Below are positions 1 through 9,264 of a stretch of DNA of 64,000 nt, in pieces. The notes under the pieces are model-generated. The model saw only the letters and a list, made by a program, of their open reading frames with translations, ran no database searches and was not told the DNA's origin. Made by a program: the position numbers and the translations under genes. Every line of letters starts with the position of its first letter. Position 1 is the stretch's first letter. The stretch spans positions 62,001 through 126,000 of the forward strand of contig NZ_BCXA01000021.1 of NCBI RefSeq assembly GCF_001894865.1, given 5' to 3'. Source of the stretch: Rhodococcus maanshanensis NBRC 100610 (lineage in GTDB: Bacteria > Actinomycetota > Actinomycetes > Mycobacteriales > Mycobacteriaceae).

Positions 1-2
1 CG

Positions 3-410
3 GACGACGAGCACGCGGAGGCGGTGGGCCGGCTGATGGCCGCGATGGCGACCGGCGACCTCCAGGCCGTGTTGGACGCGCTGCACCCGGACGCCCTGGT
101 GATCGGCGACGCCAACGGCACCACCCGCACGGCCGTCAATGTCATCCACGGGTCCGAGAAGTTCGCCCGCTTCTTCCTCGGCCTGATCAATCGCTATGGG
201 GCGCAGGCTTTCCTGGCGATCGAACCGGCCATGGTGAACGGCCAGCTCGGTTTCTTCACGCACGGGTCGCCCGGGGACGAGACACACCCGGGCTTCCCGT
301 CGCGCGTCGGCGGCTTCACGGTCCGAGACGGCAAGGTGAGCGCCGCCTATGACATCGCGAACCCGGAGAAGTTCGCGGGCATCAGGCTCCAGGACCGGCC
401 TGCCCCGTGA
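3..410 (+). CDS. C-terminal part of ECF41/SigJ-like RNA polymerase sigma factor (5' end outside window)
   Basis: The frame is open from base 3 and the start lies upstream, so only about 135 residues are visible. They form the SnoaL-like (NTF2-fold) tail that ECF41/SigJ sigma factors carry after sigma regions 2 and 4. A GDANG segment near the start of the tail and NPEKF near its end fit the DGGGK- and NPDKL-type motifs described for this family, where the tail tunes sigma activity. The gene ends convergent with, and overlapping by 29 bases, a carboxymuconolactone-decarboxylase-like gene. ECF41 factors typically sit beside such genes and control them. The DNA- and core-binding regions are not in the window, so the subgroup call rests on the tail and the neighbour. 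Confidence 0.8.
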   Translation, partial: DDEHAEAVGRLMAAMATGDLQAVLDALHPDALVIGDANGTTRTAVNVIHGSEKFARFFLGLINRYGAQAFLAIEPAMVNGQLGFFTHGSPGDETHPGFPSRVGGFTVRDGKVSAAYDIANPEKFAGIRLQDRPAP

Positions 411-984
411 CCGCCTGATCGGCCCACGGCACCCGGCACGCATCTCCCGAGTTGAACCCCTGCTCGGTGATCCCGAGCGCAGAGTACATCCGGGCCCGCA
501 TGTTCTCGAGCCCGATCTGATAGGTCAGTTCGACGACCCCGTCCTTGCCGAACCGGCGTTCCAGGTCCGCCACCTGCTCGTCGGTCACGGTGCCGGGAGT
601 CGCCGTCACCGCATCGGCGTAGGCGATCGCCGCGCGCTCGTCCTCGCTGTAGAGCGGGGAGTTTTCGTAGTCGCCGATCTTCTGGAGCCGCTCGATGTCG
701 AGGCCGTCGAGGCGCTGCAGCATGGTGCCGAAGTCCACGCACCAGGAGCATCCGACGGTCCACGCGACGCGGAACACCGCCAGCTCTCGGACGTTCGCGG
801 GCAGCACCTTCGAGGCCTTCTCCGCCGCCATCTCGTGCCGGGCGCAGGCCACGAAGAGCTTGCGATGGTTCGCCAGCACGGTGAAGGGCTCGGGCACCGC
901 GCCGAACCTGCGGCTGGCGAACTTGTAGGCCACCTTGATCAGCAGTCCGGCATCCTTCGGAGCCACCGGCTGGATTCGAGTCAT
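382..984 (-). CDS. carboxymuconolactone decarboxylase family protein (AhpD-like fold)
   Basis: A 200-residue cytoplasmic protein of the CMD/AhpD superfamily. The core motif is a CSWC (CxxC) pair near residue 79, followed a few residues later by D in VDFGTM; in AhpD-type proteins this cysteine pair is redox active. The length fits the actinobacterial CMD proteins found beside ECF41 sigma genes. The ATG at 984 has a strong AGGAGG site about 6 bases upstream. The substrate is unknown; a role in handling oxidised or peroxidic compounds is inferred from the fold and from the adjacent sigma factor. It lies 83 bases downstream of the ABC permease on the same strand, so some read-through from that operon is possible, but the good ribosome site and the partner sigma factor suggest its own promoter. 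Confidence 0.85.
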   Translation of the reverse strand: MTRIQPVAPKDAGLLIKVAYKFASRRFGAVPEPFTVLANHRKLFVACARHEMAAEKASKVLPANVRELAVFRVAWTVGCSWCVDFGTMLQRLDGLDIERLQKIGDYENSPLYSEDERAAIAYADAVTATPGTVTDEQVADLERRFGKDGVVELTYQIGLENMRARMYSALGITEQGFNSGDACRVPWADQAVTGQAGPGA

Positions 985-1066
985 GACGCCCTCCTGTTTC
1001 GCGTTTCGGCGGCCGTTCGTGCCGCCTATCCCTTGGACGAGACAGCCCGGGAAAACGTGACAGCCG

Positions 1067-2650
1067 TCAGTTCATCTGTAGGTCGCGCCTCCGGAAGGCC
1101 GCCGTCCCCAGCAGGCACAGCGCGCCCGCGACCACGGTGGTGACCAGCAGAGGTGCCACCCGGAAGTCCACCGCGGGAACCAGCGGCAGGTTCTCGAACG
1201 GCGAGACGCTCATCAGCCGGTCCGGGAACTTGAGTGTCGTCCCGAACATCAGCACGAAGAAGCAGAAGGCCAAGGCGATCCAGGCCACGGAGGCGAGCCG
1301 CGGCAGCAGGCCGAACAGGAGCAGGGTGAGCCCGCCGAGGACCCAGACCGCCGGTAGGTAGACGAGGGTCGCGCCGACCATCCGGGGCACCTGCGCCATG
1401 TCGTCGGCGATGATCCCGTACATCAGCCCCATGCCGAGACCGGCGAACGCCAGCACCAGGGCCGAACCGGCCAGCGTGATCACGGCGTGGCCAGCGATCC
1501 AGCGGATCCGGGTCAGCGCGGTGGAGAGCAGCGGCTCGAGATGCCCGGCCGCCTCCTCCGAACGCGGCCGGAGTGCGGAGGAGATCGCGTACGCGGACCC
1601 GATCATGGCCAGCATCGCGGCGGCCATCGCGTAGAACGCGTCGACCATGCTCGCGCCCTCCTGCCCCAGCAACTCGCCGATGTCGACGTCGCCGAGCAGG
1701 TCGCCGACGTCGTTGCCGATCGTCCCGAATGCCAGACCGCCGAGGAACAACCCGATCGACCAGCCGACCAGCGTGCCCCGCTGCAGCCGCCAGGCCAGCC
1801 CGAACTCGCCGAGCAATCCCCGCGGAGCCCGAGCCGGGCCCGGCCGCGGCGGGACCACGCCTGCGCCGACGTCACGATGGTCCAGCACGCGGAGCGCGCC
1901 GAGGCCGACGGCCACGGCGACGACAAGCGACAGCAGCGCGGGCCACCAGACCTCGCCGTCGTACGGCCGCATCGCCTGGCCCCAGCCGAGCGGGGAGAGC
2001 CACGACAGCGCGCCGCTGCCGACGTCGCCGACCGCGCGGAGCACGTATGCGACGCCGATCGCGGCCCCGGTGATGCCGTACACCGTCCTCGTGTTCTCGG
2101 TGATCTGCGCGGCCAACAGCGCGATCGCCGTGAACACCAGGCCCGCGCAGGTGGCGCCGACTCCGAGGGCCAGCGATCCCGCCGCGGCCAGGCCGTAGGC
2201 GATCAGGCTCAGCGCGACCACCGCGCCGTAGAGCACGTTCGCGGCCGTCGCGACGATCGCCGCCGCGGCGAAGGGGGCGTGGCGGCCGACGACGGAGGAC
2301 CGGATCAGTTCGTCTCGGCCGGTTTCCTCGTTGGCTCGGGTGTGCCGTCCGACCACGAACATGCTCATAAGGCCCGCGACGATCATCCCGAAGGCGCTGG
2401 CCTGGAAGGCCACCTGGCCACCGATCGTGTCGAGGGCGCGCGGCGGTCCCGCCATGGCGATCATGGCCGCGTTGCCCTCCATGCTGGCGGCAACCGCGTC
2501 GAGCTCCGGCTGGGTCGGATACGCGATGTCGACCCCGACGGCCTGCGAGTAGTACACGAAGACGCCCGCGAGGGCCCACAGGACCAGCGCGAACCTCTCG
2601 CGCCGGAAGCCGAACCGGGTCAGGGTCGCGGTGCCGGTCAGCGTGGTCAC
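1067..2650 (-). CDS. ABC-2 type exporter permease subunit (antibiotic-exporter-like)
   Basis: A 527-residue integral membrane protein with about 12 hydrophobic segments in two halves separated by a hydrophilic Pro/Arg-rich linker around residues 245-265. It resembles actinomycete permeases annotated as exporters of polyketide antibiotics. The GTG start at 2650 overlaps the stop of the upstream ATPase gene (GTGA), so the two are translationally coupled and almost certainly form one transporter. A longer in-frame extension is open further upstream, but it would run through the ATPase gene and is rejected. The cargo is not indicated by the neighbours; self-resistance or lipid/drug efflux is possible. 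Confidence 0.88.
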   Translation of the reverse strand: MTTLTGTATLTRFGFRRERFALVLWALAGVFVYYSQAVGVDIAYPTQPELDAVAASMEGNAAMIAMAGPPRALDTIGGQVAFQASAFGMIVAGLMSMFVVGRHTRANEETGRDELIRSSVVGRHAPFAAAAIVATAANVLYGAVVALSLIAYGLAAAGSLALGVGATCAGLVFTAIALLAAQITENTRTVYGITGAAIGVAYVLRAVGDVGSGALSWLSPLGWGQAMRPYDGEVWWPALLSLVVAVAVGLGALRVLDHRDVGAGVVPPRPGPARAPRGLLGEFGLAWRLQRGTLVGWSIGLFLGGLAFGTIGNDVGDLLGDVDIGELLGQEGASMVDAFYAMAAAMLAMIGSAYAISSALRPRSEEAAGHLEPLLSTALTRIRWIAGHAVITLAGSALVLAFAGLGMGLMYGIIADDMAQVPRMVGATLVYLPAVWVLGGLTLLLFGLLPRLASVAWIALAFCFFVLMFGTTLKFPDRLMSVSPFENLPLVPAVDFRVAPLLVTTVVAGALCLLGTAAFRRRDLQMN

Positions 2651-3558
2651 GATTCCTCCACCCCGGCCGCCGCGAGTTCGTCGCCGTAGTGCCGCAGGAA
2701 CAGCTCCTCCAGGGTCGGCGGCTGGCTGGTGAGGGTGCGGATGCCGAAACGGGTGAGATGCGTGATCGCCTCGTCCAATTCGCCGGTGTCCACCTGGAAC
2801 CGGGCCCTGGTCCCCTCCACCACCAGGTCGTGCACCCCGGCCAGCTCGGTCAGGCCGGTCGCCGGGCTCCTGGTCTCGCAGGCGATGGAGGTACGGGTGA
2901 GGTGCCGCAGGTCGGCCATGCTGCCGGTCTCGATCGACTTTCCCAGCCGGATGATCGTGAGCCGGTCGCACAGGGCCTCCACCTGGGCGAGGATGTGGCT
3001 CGACAGCAGCACCGTGCGCCCCTGCTCCGTCACCTCGGCGATGCACTCCTGGAACACCGCCTCCATCAGCGGGTCCAACCCGGAGGTGGGCTCGTCGAGG
3101 ATCAGCAGTTCCACGTCGGAGGACAGGGCCGCGACGAGCGCCACCTTCTGCCGGTTGCCCTTGGAGTAGGTCCGGCCCTTCTTGGTCGGGTCCAGGTCGA
3201 ACCGCTCGAGCAGCTCGGCCCTGCGCCGCTCGTCGAGGCCGCCCCGCAACCGTCCGAGCAGGTCGATCACCTCGCCGCCGGAGAGGTTCGGCCACAGGTT
3301 CACGTCCCCGGGAACATAGGCGAGACGCTTGTGGAGTCCGGCCGCCCCGCGCCAGGGATCGCCGCCGAGCAGTCGCACGTCACCGCTGTCGGCGCGGAGC
3401 AGACCGAGTAGCACCCGGATGGTGGTGGACTTCCCCGACCCGTTGGGGCCGAGGAAGCCGTGCACCTCCCCTGTTCGCACCTGGAGCTCGAGGCCGTCGA
3501 GGGCCCGCGTCCGGCCGAAGGTCTTGACCAGGTTCGAGATCTCGATCGCGGCGCTCAT
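2647..3558 (-). CDS. ABC transporter ATP-binding protein (partner of the downstream permease)
   Basis: A 303-residue ATPase. Walker A reads GPNGSGKST near residue 39, the signature is the degenerate YSKGNRQK, Walker B with its catalytic glutamate is [12 protein letters not shown], and the switch histidine is in LLSSH. The roughly 90-residue C-terminal extension is typical of drug- or antibiotic-exporting ATPases that pair with ABC-2 permeases. The ATG at 3558 was chosen because the conserved fold begins directly after it ([11 protein letters not shown]). Its stop overlaps the permease start. It is divergent from dapC across a 114-base gap that must hold both promoters. The degenerate signature (KGNRQ instead of SGGQ) is common in this subfamily and does not imply inactivity. 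Confidence 0.93.
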   Translation of the reverse strand: MSAAIEISNLVKTFGRTRALDGLELQVRTGEVHGFLGPNGSGKSTTIRVLLGLLRADSGDVRLLGGDPWRGAAGLHKRLAYVPGDVNLWPNLSGGEVIDLLGRLRGGLDERRRAELLERFDLDPTKKGRTYSKGNRQKVALVAALSSDVELLILDEPTSGLDPLMEAVFQECIAEVTEQGRTVLLSSHILAQVEALCDRLTIIRLGKSIETGSMADLRHLTRTSIACETRSPATGLTELAGVHDLVVEGTRARFQVDTGELDEAITHLTRFGIRTLTSQPPTLEELFLRHYGDELAAAGVEES

Positions 3559-3672
3559 GCATCGACGGTAGAACGGTCCGGCCACGCCGTGCTGCGGTTT
3601 CCCGACTCGCGGCGCCGGTCGTTCGTCGACCACGCGGTCGGAACCCGCCCGGACGGCGAATAAGCTGTGACG

Positions 3673-4857
3673 ATGCCCGCAGCACGCCATTCGCAGACGG
3701 TCTCGCGACTGCAACCGTTCAGCTCGACCATCTTCGCGGAGATGACGGCGCTCGCCGTGCGGACGGGCGCGATCAACCTGGGCCAGGGCTTTCCCGACAC
3801 GGACGGTCCGACCGCGATGCTCGAGGTCGCCAGGTCCGCGATCGCCGACGGCCTCAACCAGTATCCGCCGGGGCCGGGGATGCCGGTACTGCGCGAGGCC
3901 ATCGCCGCGGACCGCGCCGCCCGGTACGGGCTGGAGTACGACCCGGACACCGAGGTGCTGGTGACGGTGGGCGCCACCGAGGCGATCAGCGCGACCCTGC
4001 TCGGCCTGGTCGAACCGGGCCAGGAGGTGGTGCTCATCGAGCCGTACTACGACTCGTATGCCGCGGCGGTCGCGCTCGCCGGTGGCGTGCGCCGGTCCGT
4101 GTCGCTGGTCCCGGACGGCGACGGCTTCGCCCTCGATCTCGACGCGCTGCGCGCGGCGGTCGGCCCGAACACCCGGATGCTGGTGCTCAACACCCCGCAC
4201 AACCCGACCGGCACGGTGTTCACCGACGCGGAACTGCGGGCCGTCGCCGAGCTCGCCACCTCGCGCGACCTGCTGGTGCTCAGCGACGAGGTGTACGAGC
4301 ACCTGGTCTTCGACGGGCGCACCCACACCCCCCTGGCAGCGCTGCCAGGGATGGCGGGCCGGACGGTCACCGTGTCCAGCGCGGGCAAGACCTTCAGCGT
4401 GACCGGATGGAAGACGGGCTGGGTGTGCGGACCAGCCGAACTCGTGGATGCGGTCCGCTCGGCCAAGCAGTTCCTGACCTTCGTCGCAGGCGGCCCGTTC
4501 CAGCCCGCTGTCGCGCATGCGCTGACCCACGAGCAGAGCTGGGTGACGGGGCTGCGAGAGGACCTGCAGCGCAAGCGCGATGTGCTCAGCGGGGCGTTGC
4601 GCGAGGCGGGGTTCGGGGTGCACGCGAGCGGGGGCACCTACTTCGTGTGTGCGGACATCACCCCGTTCGGCACCACCGACGGCGAGGCGTTCTGCCGCGC
4701 GCTGCCGGAACGGATCGGGGTTGCCGCGGTCCCGGTGAGCGTCTTCGCGGACCACAAGACGCCGTGGAACCACGTGGTCCGCTTCGCATTCTGCAAGCGC
4801 GACGAGGTGCTCGCCGAGGCCGCCGAGCGCCTGCTGCGGCTGGCGCGGCGGTGGTGA
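3673..4857 (+). CDS. dapC: PLP-dependent aminotransferase, DapC-like (N-succinyldiaminopimelate aminotransferase)
   Basis: A 394-residue fold-type I aminotransferase. Landmarks are NLGQGFPD near the N-terminus, the YPPGPG segment, NTPHNPTG for the cofactor, DEVYEH, and the PLP lysine in [16 protein letters not shown]. The C-terminal [10 protein letters not shown] provides the carboxylate-binding arginine. It matches M. tuberculosis DapC (Rv0858c) along its whole length as I recall that sequence, which suggests the succinyl-diaminopimelate step of lysine and cell-wall synthesis. Related kynurenine or methionine aminotransferases share the same motifs, so the substrate is less certain than the family. 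A GTG at 3667 is an alternative start. An AraC gene begins 7 bases after the stop. Confidence 0.8.
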   Translation: MPAARHSQTVSRLQPFSSTIFAEMTALAVRTGAINLGQGFPDTDGPTAMLEVARSAIADGLNQYPPGPGMPVLREAIAADRAARYGLEYDPDTEVLVTVGATEAISATLLGLVEPGQEVVLIEPYYDSYAAAVALAGGVRRSVSLVPDGDGFALDLDALRAAVGPNTRMLVLNTPHNPTGTVFTDAELRAVAELATSRDLLVLSDEVYEHLVFDGRTHTPLAALPGMAGRTVTVSSAGKTFSVTGWKTGWVCGPAELVDAVRSAKQFLTFVAGGPFQPAVAHALTHEQSWVTGLREDLQRKRDVLSGALREAGFGVHASGGTYFVCADITPFGTTDGEAFCRALPERIGVAAVPVSVFADHKTPWNHVVRFAFCKRDEVLAEAAERLLRLARRW

Positions 4858-4864
4858 GGCACCG

Positions 4865-5884
4865 GTGAATCAGCGCACCATTCCGGCGGACTTCGTGCGC
4901 AGGGCCGCCGCCTTGGCGGCGAGCGGCGGGTTCGACATGTCCATCCCCCTTGCGGCCGCGGGCATCACCCTCCCCATGCTGAGCGACGAGAAGGCGCTGC
5001 TGACCGCCGAGCAGCTGACGGTGTTCACCCAGGCGGCCTGGCAACTGACCGGCGACGAACTGTTCGGCCTCGGCGCCGCACCGGTGCCGAGGGGCACGTT
5101 CAAGCTCGTCTGCCTGTCGCTGATCCACACCCCCGACCTCGGCAGCGCGCTCGAGCGGATGGCCGACGTCATGCGGGCACTCCCCGGACCGCCGCCGCTG
5201 CGGATCCGGACCGGGGAGTCGACCACCCGGCTCCAGGTCGTGATCCCCCCTCGGGACGACGCGCTGCCCGCGGCCACCGCGGACGCCGCCGACCGACTGC
5301 TCACGGACTTCGAGCTGATACTCCTGCACCGGTTCGCGGCCTGGCTGGTCGGCAAGCGGGTCAAGCTGATCTCGGTGGAGGTGCCGTATCCGGCTCCGGA
5401 TCCCTTGCTGGCCAGGAACTACGACGTCATCTTCGGCGTCAAGGTCACCTTCGGCGCCGACGTCGCCGCGCTCGAATTCGACAACGCCGTCATGCGTGCG
5501 CCGATCATCCAGACCGAGGAGACGCTGGAGGACTACCTGCGGGAGTCTCCGAATCTGCTGTTCTCCGAACGGGATTACGACAGCACTGCCTCCGCGCAGG
5601 TCCGCAAGGTCCTCGAGTCCGGGGTCAAGGGCCGCACCTCCACCGCCGACGACATCGCGGAGATGCTCTCGATCAGCGTCCCGCACCTGCGCCGGCTGCT
5701 GCGGCAGGAGGGCACCTCGCTCAATCAGCTCCGCGAGGAGGTGCTCCGCGACGCGGCCATCTCCGGGCTCGGCCGCGGCGAGTCCGTCGACGACCTGTCG
5801 GCGCGGCTGGGGTTCTCCGAGCCGAGCGCGTTCCGGCGGGCCTTCAAGAGGTGGACCGGGGAGACCCCCGGCGCGTACCGCTAG
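4865..5884 (+). CDS. AraC family transcriptional regulator (OruR/arabinose-binding N-domain type)
   Basis: A 339-residue regulator with an N-terminal ligand-binding region of the type found in OruR-like AraC proteins (residues about 20-200) and a C-terminal double helix-turn-helix. The second HTH is recognisable in [30 protein letters not shown] (split here as [16 protein letters not shown] and TGETPGAYR). The GTG start at 4865 lies 7 bases after dapC, suggesting co-transcription. The convergent VOC gene stops 16 bases downstream. The effector is unknown; control of dapC itself or of the nearby glyoxalase-like gene is possible but not shown. Confidence 0.88.
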   Translation: MNQRTIPADFVRRAAALAASGGFDMSIPLAAAGITLPMLSDEKALLTAEQLTVFTQAAWQLTGDELFGLGAAPVPRGTFKLVCLSLIHTPDLGSALERMADVMRALPGPPPLRIRTGESTTRLQVVIPPRDDALPAATADAADRLLTDFELILLHRFAAWLVGKRVKLISVEVPYPAPDPLLARNYDVIFGVKVTFGADVAALEFDNAVMRAPIIQTEETLEDYLRESPNLLFSERDYDSTASAQVRKVLESGVKGRTSTADDIAEMLSISVPHLRRLLRQEGTSLNQLREEVLRDAAISGLGRGESVDDLSARLGFSEPSAFRRAFKRWTGETPGAYR

Positions 5885-5899
5885 GCGCCGCGTCGGCGC

Positions 5900-6325
5900 T
5901 CAGCTGACGCAGAATTCGTTGCCCTCGGGATCGGTCATCGTGATCCACCAATTCGGGCCCACCTGCCCGCGATGCAGGATCGTCGCGCCGCGGGCGACGA
6001 GGGCGTCGGCCACCGCCTGCTTGTCCTCGCCGACGCGCACGTCGAAGTGCAGCCGGTTCTTCACCGACTTCGACTCGGGCACCAGCTGGAACAGCACCCG
6101 CGGGCGATCCTGGTGCTCGGGGTCGCTGATCGCGGCCCCCGCCTTCCAGACCAGGGTGCCCTCGAAGACCTGGGTGTCCTCCTCGGCGGCGTGCCCGGCC
6201 GCGACCAGCCCGCGGATGAAGTCCTCATCGCTCGGCTCGACCCGCCATTCGAGAGTCTGCGCCCACCACTTGGCCTGCGTGTGCGGGTCGGCGGCGTCCA
6301 CTGTCACCTGAAATTCGTATCCCAT
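5900..6325 (-). CDS. VOC superfamily (glyoxalase-like) protein
   Basis: A 141-residue protein with the paired beta-alpha-beta-beta-beta modules of the vicinal oxygen chelate fold. The first half begins YEFQVTVDAADP and has WWAQTLEW; the second has NRLHFDVRVGE and ends MTDPEGNEFCVS, which supplies the usual metal-ligand glutamate. It belongs to the single-polypeptide glyoxalase_6-like group common in actinomycetes, whose substrates are mostly unknown. Its start lies upstream of the broken alcohol dehydrogenase on the same strand only in the sense of transcript order: the dehydrogenase stop is 39 bases away, so the two may share a message. Confidence 0.85.
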   Translation of the reverse strand: MGYEFQVTVDAADPHTQAKWWAQTLEWRVEPSDEDFIRGLVAAGHAAEEDTQVFEGTLVWKAGAAISDPEHQDRPRVLFQLVPESKSVKNRLHFDVRVGEDKQAVADALVARGATILHRGQVGPNWWITMTDPEGNEFCVS

Positions 6326-6364
6326 GTGGCGACAGTACGACCGGGGACCGACAGGGTCAGGGAC

Positions 6365-7440
6365 TCAGGGCCTGACCAGGATCCTGATCGGATCGCCCTC
6401 GTGCTTGTCCAGCTTCTCGATGCCGACCAGGACGTCCTCCAGCGAGACGATCTCGCTGATCGAGCGCGAGACGTCGAGGCGACCACGGGAGAGCAGTTCG
6501 GCCAAGGTCTCGATGTCGACGTTCTTGTAGCCGAGATGGCCTTTGACCTGCTTCTTCGACAACCCGAAGGCGGTGGTGGTGCCCAGCACCGCCTCCTGGT
6601 CGCTCAGCCCGACCAGGATGAGCCTGCCGCCGACGGCGAGGCAGTCCAGCGCCTGGGAGAAGGTGACCGCGAGACCGGCCGAGTCGAAGGCGACATCGAG
6701 CATCTTGCCGCCGGTGGCCTCGGCGACCTTCTGCTTCAGATCCGGGTCCCTTGAGTCGAAGGCGTAATCCGCGCCGAGTTCGAGGGCCCGCTCCCTGACC
6801 ACCGGGTTGATGTCGAACGCGAGGATCGGGACCGCACCGACCAGGCGCGCGAGCTGCACGATGTGGGTGCCGATGCCGCCGACGCCCCACACACCGACGA
6901 CCTCACCGACGGTGACCTCCCCCGTGCGAACAACGGCGCCGTAGGGCGTGGACACCGCGTCGGCTGGGGGTCCCGCCCTGGACGTAGTCCTTGGGGGAGT
7001 ATCGCCGCCTGATCGAACGGGACGTTGTCGGGAATCCGGGTCAGCCCGCCCGCCTGCGCCACGGTGTACTCGGCCCAGGCGCCGTCGTAGGCGAACGCCA
7101 TCAGCTGGATGTTCAGGCAGTTGGTCAGATCCCCGCGCCGACAGTTGCGGCACCGGAGGCAGGCCTTGCCCGCGGAGGGGATGACCCGATCGCCCGCCGC
7201 CCAGCCCGCCACTCCCCCACCGAGTTCCGCGATGGTTCCCGAGGACTCGTGGCCCTGGGTGACGACCGGCAGCAGCGCAGGGAAGGTTCCGTTGATCAGG
7301 CTCAGGTCGGAGTGGCAGATCCCGCAGTACTCGACCTTGACGAGCACCTCCCCCGGCCCCGGCCTGGGTATCGGGACATCCTCCACCACAGTCTTTTTGG
7401 AGTCGGCATGGAATCGTGCGGCGCGCATGGTCTCCACCAT
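6365..7440 (-). pseudogene. zinc-dependent alcohol dehydrogenase (AdhP/AdhA-like), broken by a 32-bp insertion
   Basis: A medium-chain zinc dehydrogenase in two frames. The first part has the catalytic-zinc cysteine in CGICHSDL, GHESSGTI, and the four structural-zinc cysteines in CLRCRNCRRGDLTNC. The second part has the NAD motif GVWGVGGIGTHIVQLA. After PFDQAAIL the frame changes and resumes at DAVSTPYGAV. The sequence between is 32 bases too long for a normal ADH; removing it gives 348 in-frame codons, the usual size for this family. Both parts are otherwise intact, so the inactivation looks recent. The ATG at 7440 follows a GAGGGGAG ribosome site and lies 12 bases after the CBS-domain gene. 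A NADPH/ethanol-type enzyme is expected if the reading frame were whole. Confidence 0.85.
6965..6996. other. 32-bp insertion that shifts the alcohol dehydrogenase frame
   Basis: Read on the minus strand, codons for AAIL are followed by about 32 extra bases before codons for ADAVSTPY resume in another frame. The extra DNA is bounded by the short direct repeat CCCCCA, and it contains GGAC-TAC-GTCC, a small inverted repeat. It is 32 = 3n+2 bases, hence the frameshift. The exact edges are ambiguous by a few bases because of the direct repeat. Confidence 0.7.
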
Positions 7441-7452
7441 GGTCGGCTCCCC

Positions 7453-7899
7453 TCAACCGTGTTCGATGTAGGCCTCGAGCTGGTCACGTTCACCCTGCAA
7501 CTCACCGATCCGGCTCTTCACCACGTCACCGATGCTGACGATGCCGACCAATTGTCCGTCCACGATCACCGGCAGGTGCCGGATCCGGCGCTCGGTCATG
7601 GTCTCGGCGAGACTGTCCACGCTGTCGGTCGGCAGGCAGGCGAACACCGCCGTTGTCATGATGTCCCCGACCAGGTCATCGAGCAGGTCGGCGCCGCGCT
7701 CGTGGATGCGGCGCACCACGTCGCGCTCGGTCACGATGCCGACCACCTCGTCGTTCTCGACCACGACGAGGGCGCCCACGTTGTGCCTGGCGAGTTCGCC
7801 GATCAGCACGCTGACCGTGATCCCCGGCCCGACCGTCGCCACCGCCTGGCCCTTGTTCCGCAACACATCCGCTATCTGCATCTGGACACCCCGATCCAT
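7453..7899 (-). CDS. CBS-domain pair protein
   Basis: A 148-residue protein made almost entirely of two tandem CBS domains: the first at about residues 10-65 (GALVVVENDEVVGIVTERDVV), shown here by GIVTERDVV, and the second at about 75-135, shown by RHLPVIVDGQLVGIVSIGDV. Such stand-alone pairs bind adenine nucleotides and act as cytoplasmic energy-state sensors for a partner protein; several are in hypoxia or dormancy regulons of mycobacteria. It is followed after 12 bases by the alcohol dehydrogenase on the same strand, an arrangement that suggests one operon responding to redox or energy state. A second in-frame ATG at 7881 is an alternative start. Confidence 0.9.
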   Translation of the reverse strand: MDRGVQMQIADVLRNKGQAVATVGPGITVSVLIGELARHNVGALVVVENDEVVGIVTERDVVRRIHERGADLLDDLVGDIMTTAVFACLPTDSVDSLAETMTERRIRHLPVIVDGQLVGIVSIGDVVKSRIGELQGERDQLEAYIEHG

Positions 7900-7990
7900 C
7901 CGCGCTCGGCTACCGCTGTGTCGATCATAGGCAGCCGGAAGCCCCGCCGACCATCAACGGACAAAGGAATCAGGGGCGCATCGCCGCCGG

Positions 7991-8635
7991 TCAGGCGACC
8001 GCCGGGCGGGATCTGTCGAGGGCGAGGGTCAGCGCCAGCCCACCGAGCACCGATCCCATCAGGTAGCGCTGCACCTTCAGCCAGCCCGGCCTGGCCGCGA
8101 GAAGGCTCGAAATAGAGCCCGCGACAACGACTATCGCGGCATTCACCGTCAACGCCACCGCGATCTGCACGGCGCCGAGACCGAGACTCTGGGCCCAGAC
8201 CCGCCCCGCCCCCGGATCGATGAACTGCGGGATCAACGCCAGGTACATGATGGCGATCTTCGGGTTGAGCAGGTTCGTGACCAGCCCCATCGTGAACAGT
8301 CGCGGGGCGGAATCGGCTGGCAGCGGGCGCGGCGCGAACACCGAGGCCCCACCCGGCCGGAGCGCCTGCCAGGCCAACCACCCGAGATAGCCCGCGCCCG
8401 CGAGCTTCACCGCGAGGTAGAGCTGCGGCACCGCGACGAAGACCGCCGAGATCCCCGCGGTCGCGGCCGCCAGATAGCAGGCGAAGCCGACGGCGACGCC
8501 GCCGAGCGAGATCAGGCCCGCGCGCCTGCCCTGGGTGACGCTGCGCGAGACGAGGTACATCATGTTCGGCCCGGGGGTGAGCACCATGCCCAGTGCGACC
8601 GCCGAGACCCCGAGAACTGCCGCGCCGGTGATCAT
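7991..8635 (-). CDS. LysE/RhtB family amino-acid exporter
   Basis: A 214-residue membrane protein with six predicted hydrophobic segments. The family motif near the N-terminus is VLTPGPNMMYLVSRS, followed by GRRAGLISLGGVAVG and later NLLNPKIAIMYLALIPQF. The ATG at 8635 gives the normal family length; a longer in-frame start at 8713 would lie inside the shared palindrome and add a charged leader without membrane segments, so it is rejected. It diverges from a GbsR/MarR-type regulator with a 118-base gap containing a perfect operator, so it is probably the target of that regulator. Substrates in this family are amino acids such as homoserine, threonine or lysine; the specific one is not evident. 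Confidence 0.9.
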   Translation of the reverse strand: MITGAAVLGVSAVALGMVLTPGPNMMYLVSRSVTQGRRAGLISLGGVAVGFACYLAAATAGISAVFVAVPQLYLAVKLAGAGYLGWLAWQALRPGGASVFAPRPLPADSAPRLFTMGLVTNLLNPKIAIMYLALIPQFIDPGAGRVWAQSLGLGAVQIAVALTVNAAIVVVAGSISSLLAARPGWLKVQRYLMGSVLGGLALTLALDRSRPAVA

Positions 8636-8700
8636 GGCGATGAGGTTCGCACGGGGCGCAGGCCGTTGTCGCGGGCCAGTTGAGCACCACTGGCCACCCA

Positions 8701-8732
8701 ACTGAGATGACACATATCTGTGTCATCTCAGT
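8701..8732. promoter_or_regulatory. perfect 14-bp-arm inverted repeat, operator for lysE/gbsR pair
   Basis: Left arm ACTGAGATGACACA, spacer TATC, right arm TGTGTCATCTCAGT: 14 of 14 pairs match. It lies 21 bases upstream of the regulator's GTG and 65 bases upstream of the lysE ATG, in the only gap that can hold both promoters. The dyad and position fit a dimeric MarR-fold repressor controlling both genes. It is not followed by a U-run, so a terminator is unlikely. Confidence 0.8.
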
Positions 8733-8753
8733 CATAACTGTTACCCTCGAGGG

Positions 8754-9251
8754 GTGCCACACGACGCGCAGCTGATCTTCGCCGACCACGTCGGCCGCTT
8801 CTATGCACGCCAGTACGGGTTCCCGCCGATGGCGGGGCGACTGCTGGGGTACCTGTTCGTCTGCGATCCGCCACAGCAGACGATCGACGAGCTCGGCGAT
8901 GCCATGCTGGCCAGCCGGAGCGCCGTGACCGGCGCGGTCAAGCTGCTGGAGAGCTATCGGATGGCACGGCGGACCCGCGTCGCGGGCGAACGGGTGGACC
9001 GGGTCAGCCTTGACCCCGCGAGTCAGCAACCCCAGAACTTCGATTCCGCCATCCACCGCGAGCATGCGGCCTTGTTCCGCGAGGGATTGGCGCTGCTGGC
9101 CGATGCCCCGCCCGACCGTCGCGCACCCCTCGAGGAGATGGTCGCACTGGCCGAGTTCCTCAGCGAGCGGCTCCCCACACTGCTGGACGAATGGCACACC
9201 CGTCGCGACGAACTCCGCCGAACGGGAGCACTTCCCGCTCCCCACAACTGA
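8754..9251 (+). CDS. GbsR/MarR family transcriptional regulator
   Basis: A 165-residue winged-helix protein of the GbsR group. The N-terminal helix FADHVGRFYARQYGFPPMAG is characteristic, and the recognition segment is TIDELGDAMLASRSAVTGAVKLL. A long amphipathic C-terminal helix would mediate dimerisation. GbsR-like proteins are repressors of transport and osmolyte genes. It is divergent from the LysE exporter and faces the perfect palindrome at 8701-8732. The GTG at 8754 is the only start that leaves the palindrome upstream. The next gene starts 13 bases after its stop with a GAGAGG site, so they form a two-gene unit. Confidence 0.85.
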   Translation: MPHDAQLIFADHVGRFYARQYGFPPMAGRLLGYLFVCDPPQQTIDELGDAMLASRSAVTGAVKLLESYRMARRTRVAGERVDRVSLDPASQQPQNFDSAIHREHAALFREGLALLADAPPDRRAPLEEMVALAEFLSERLPTLLDEWHTRRDELRRTGALPAPHN

Positions 9252-9264
9252 GAGGTTGCCGATC

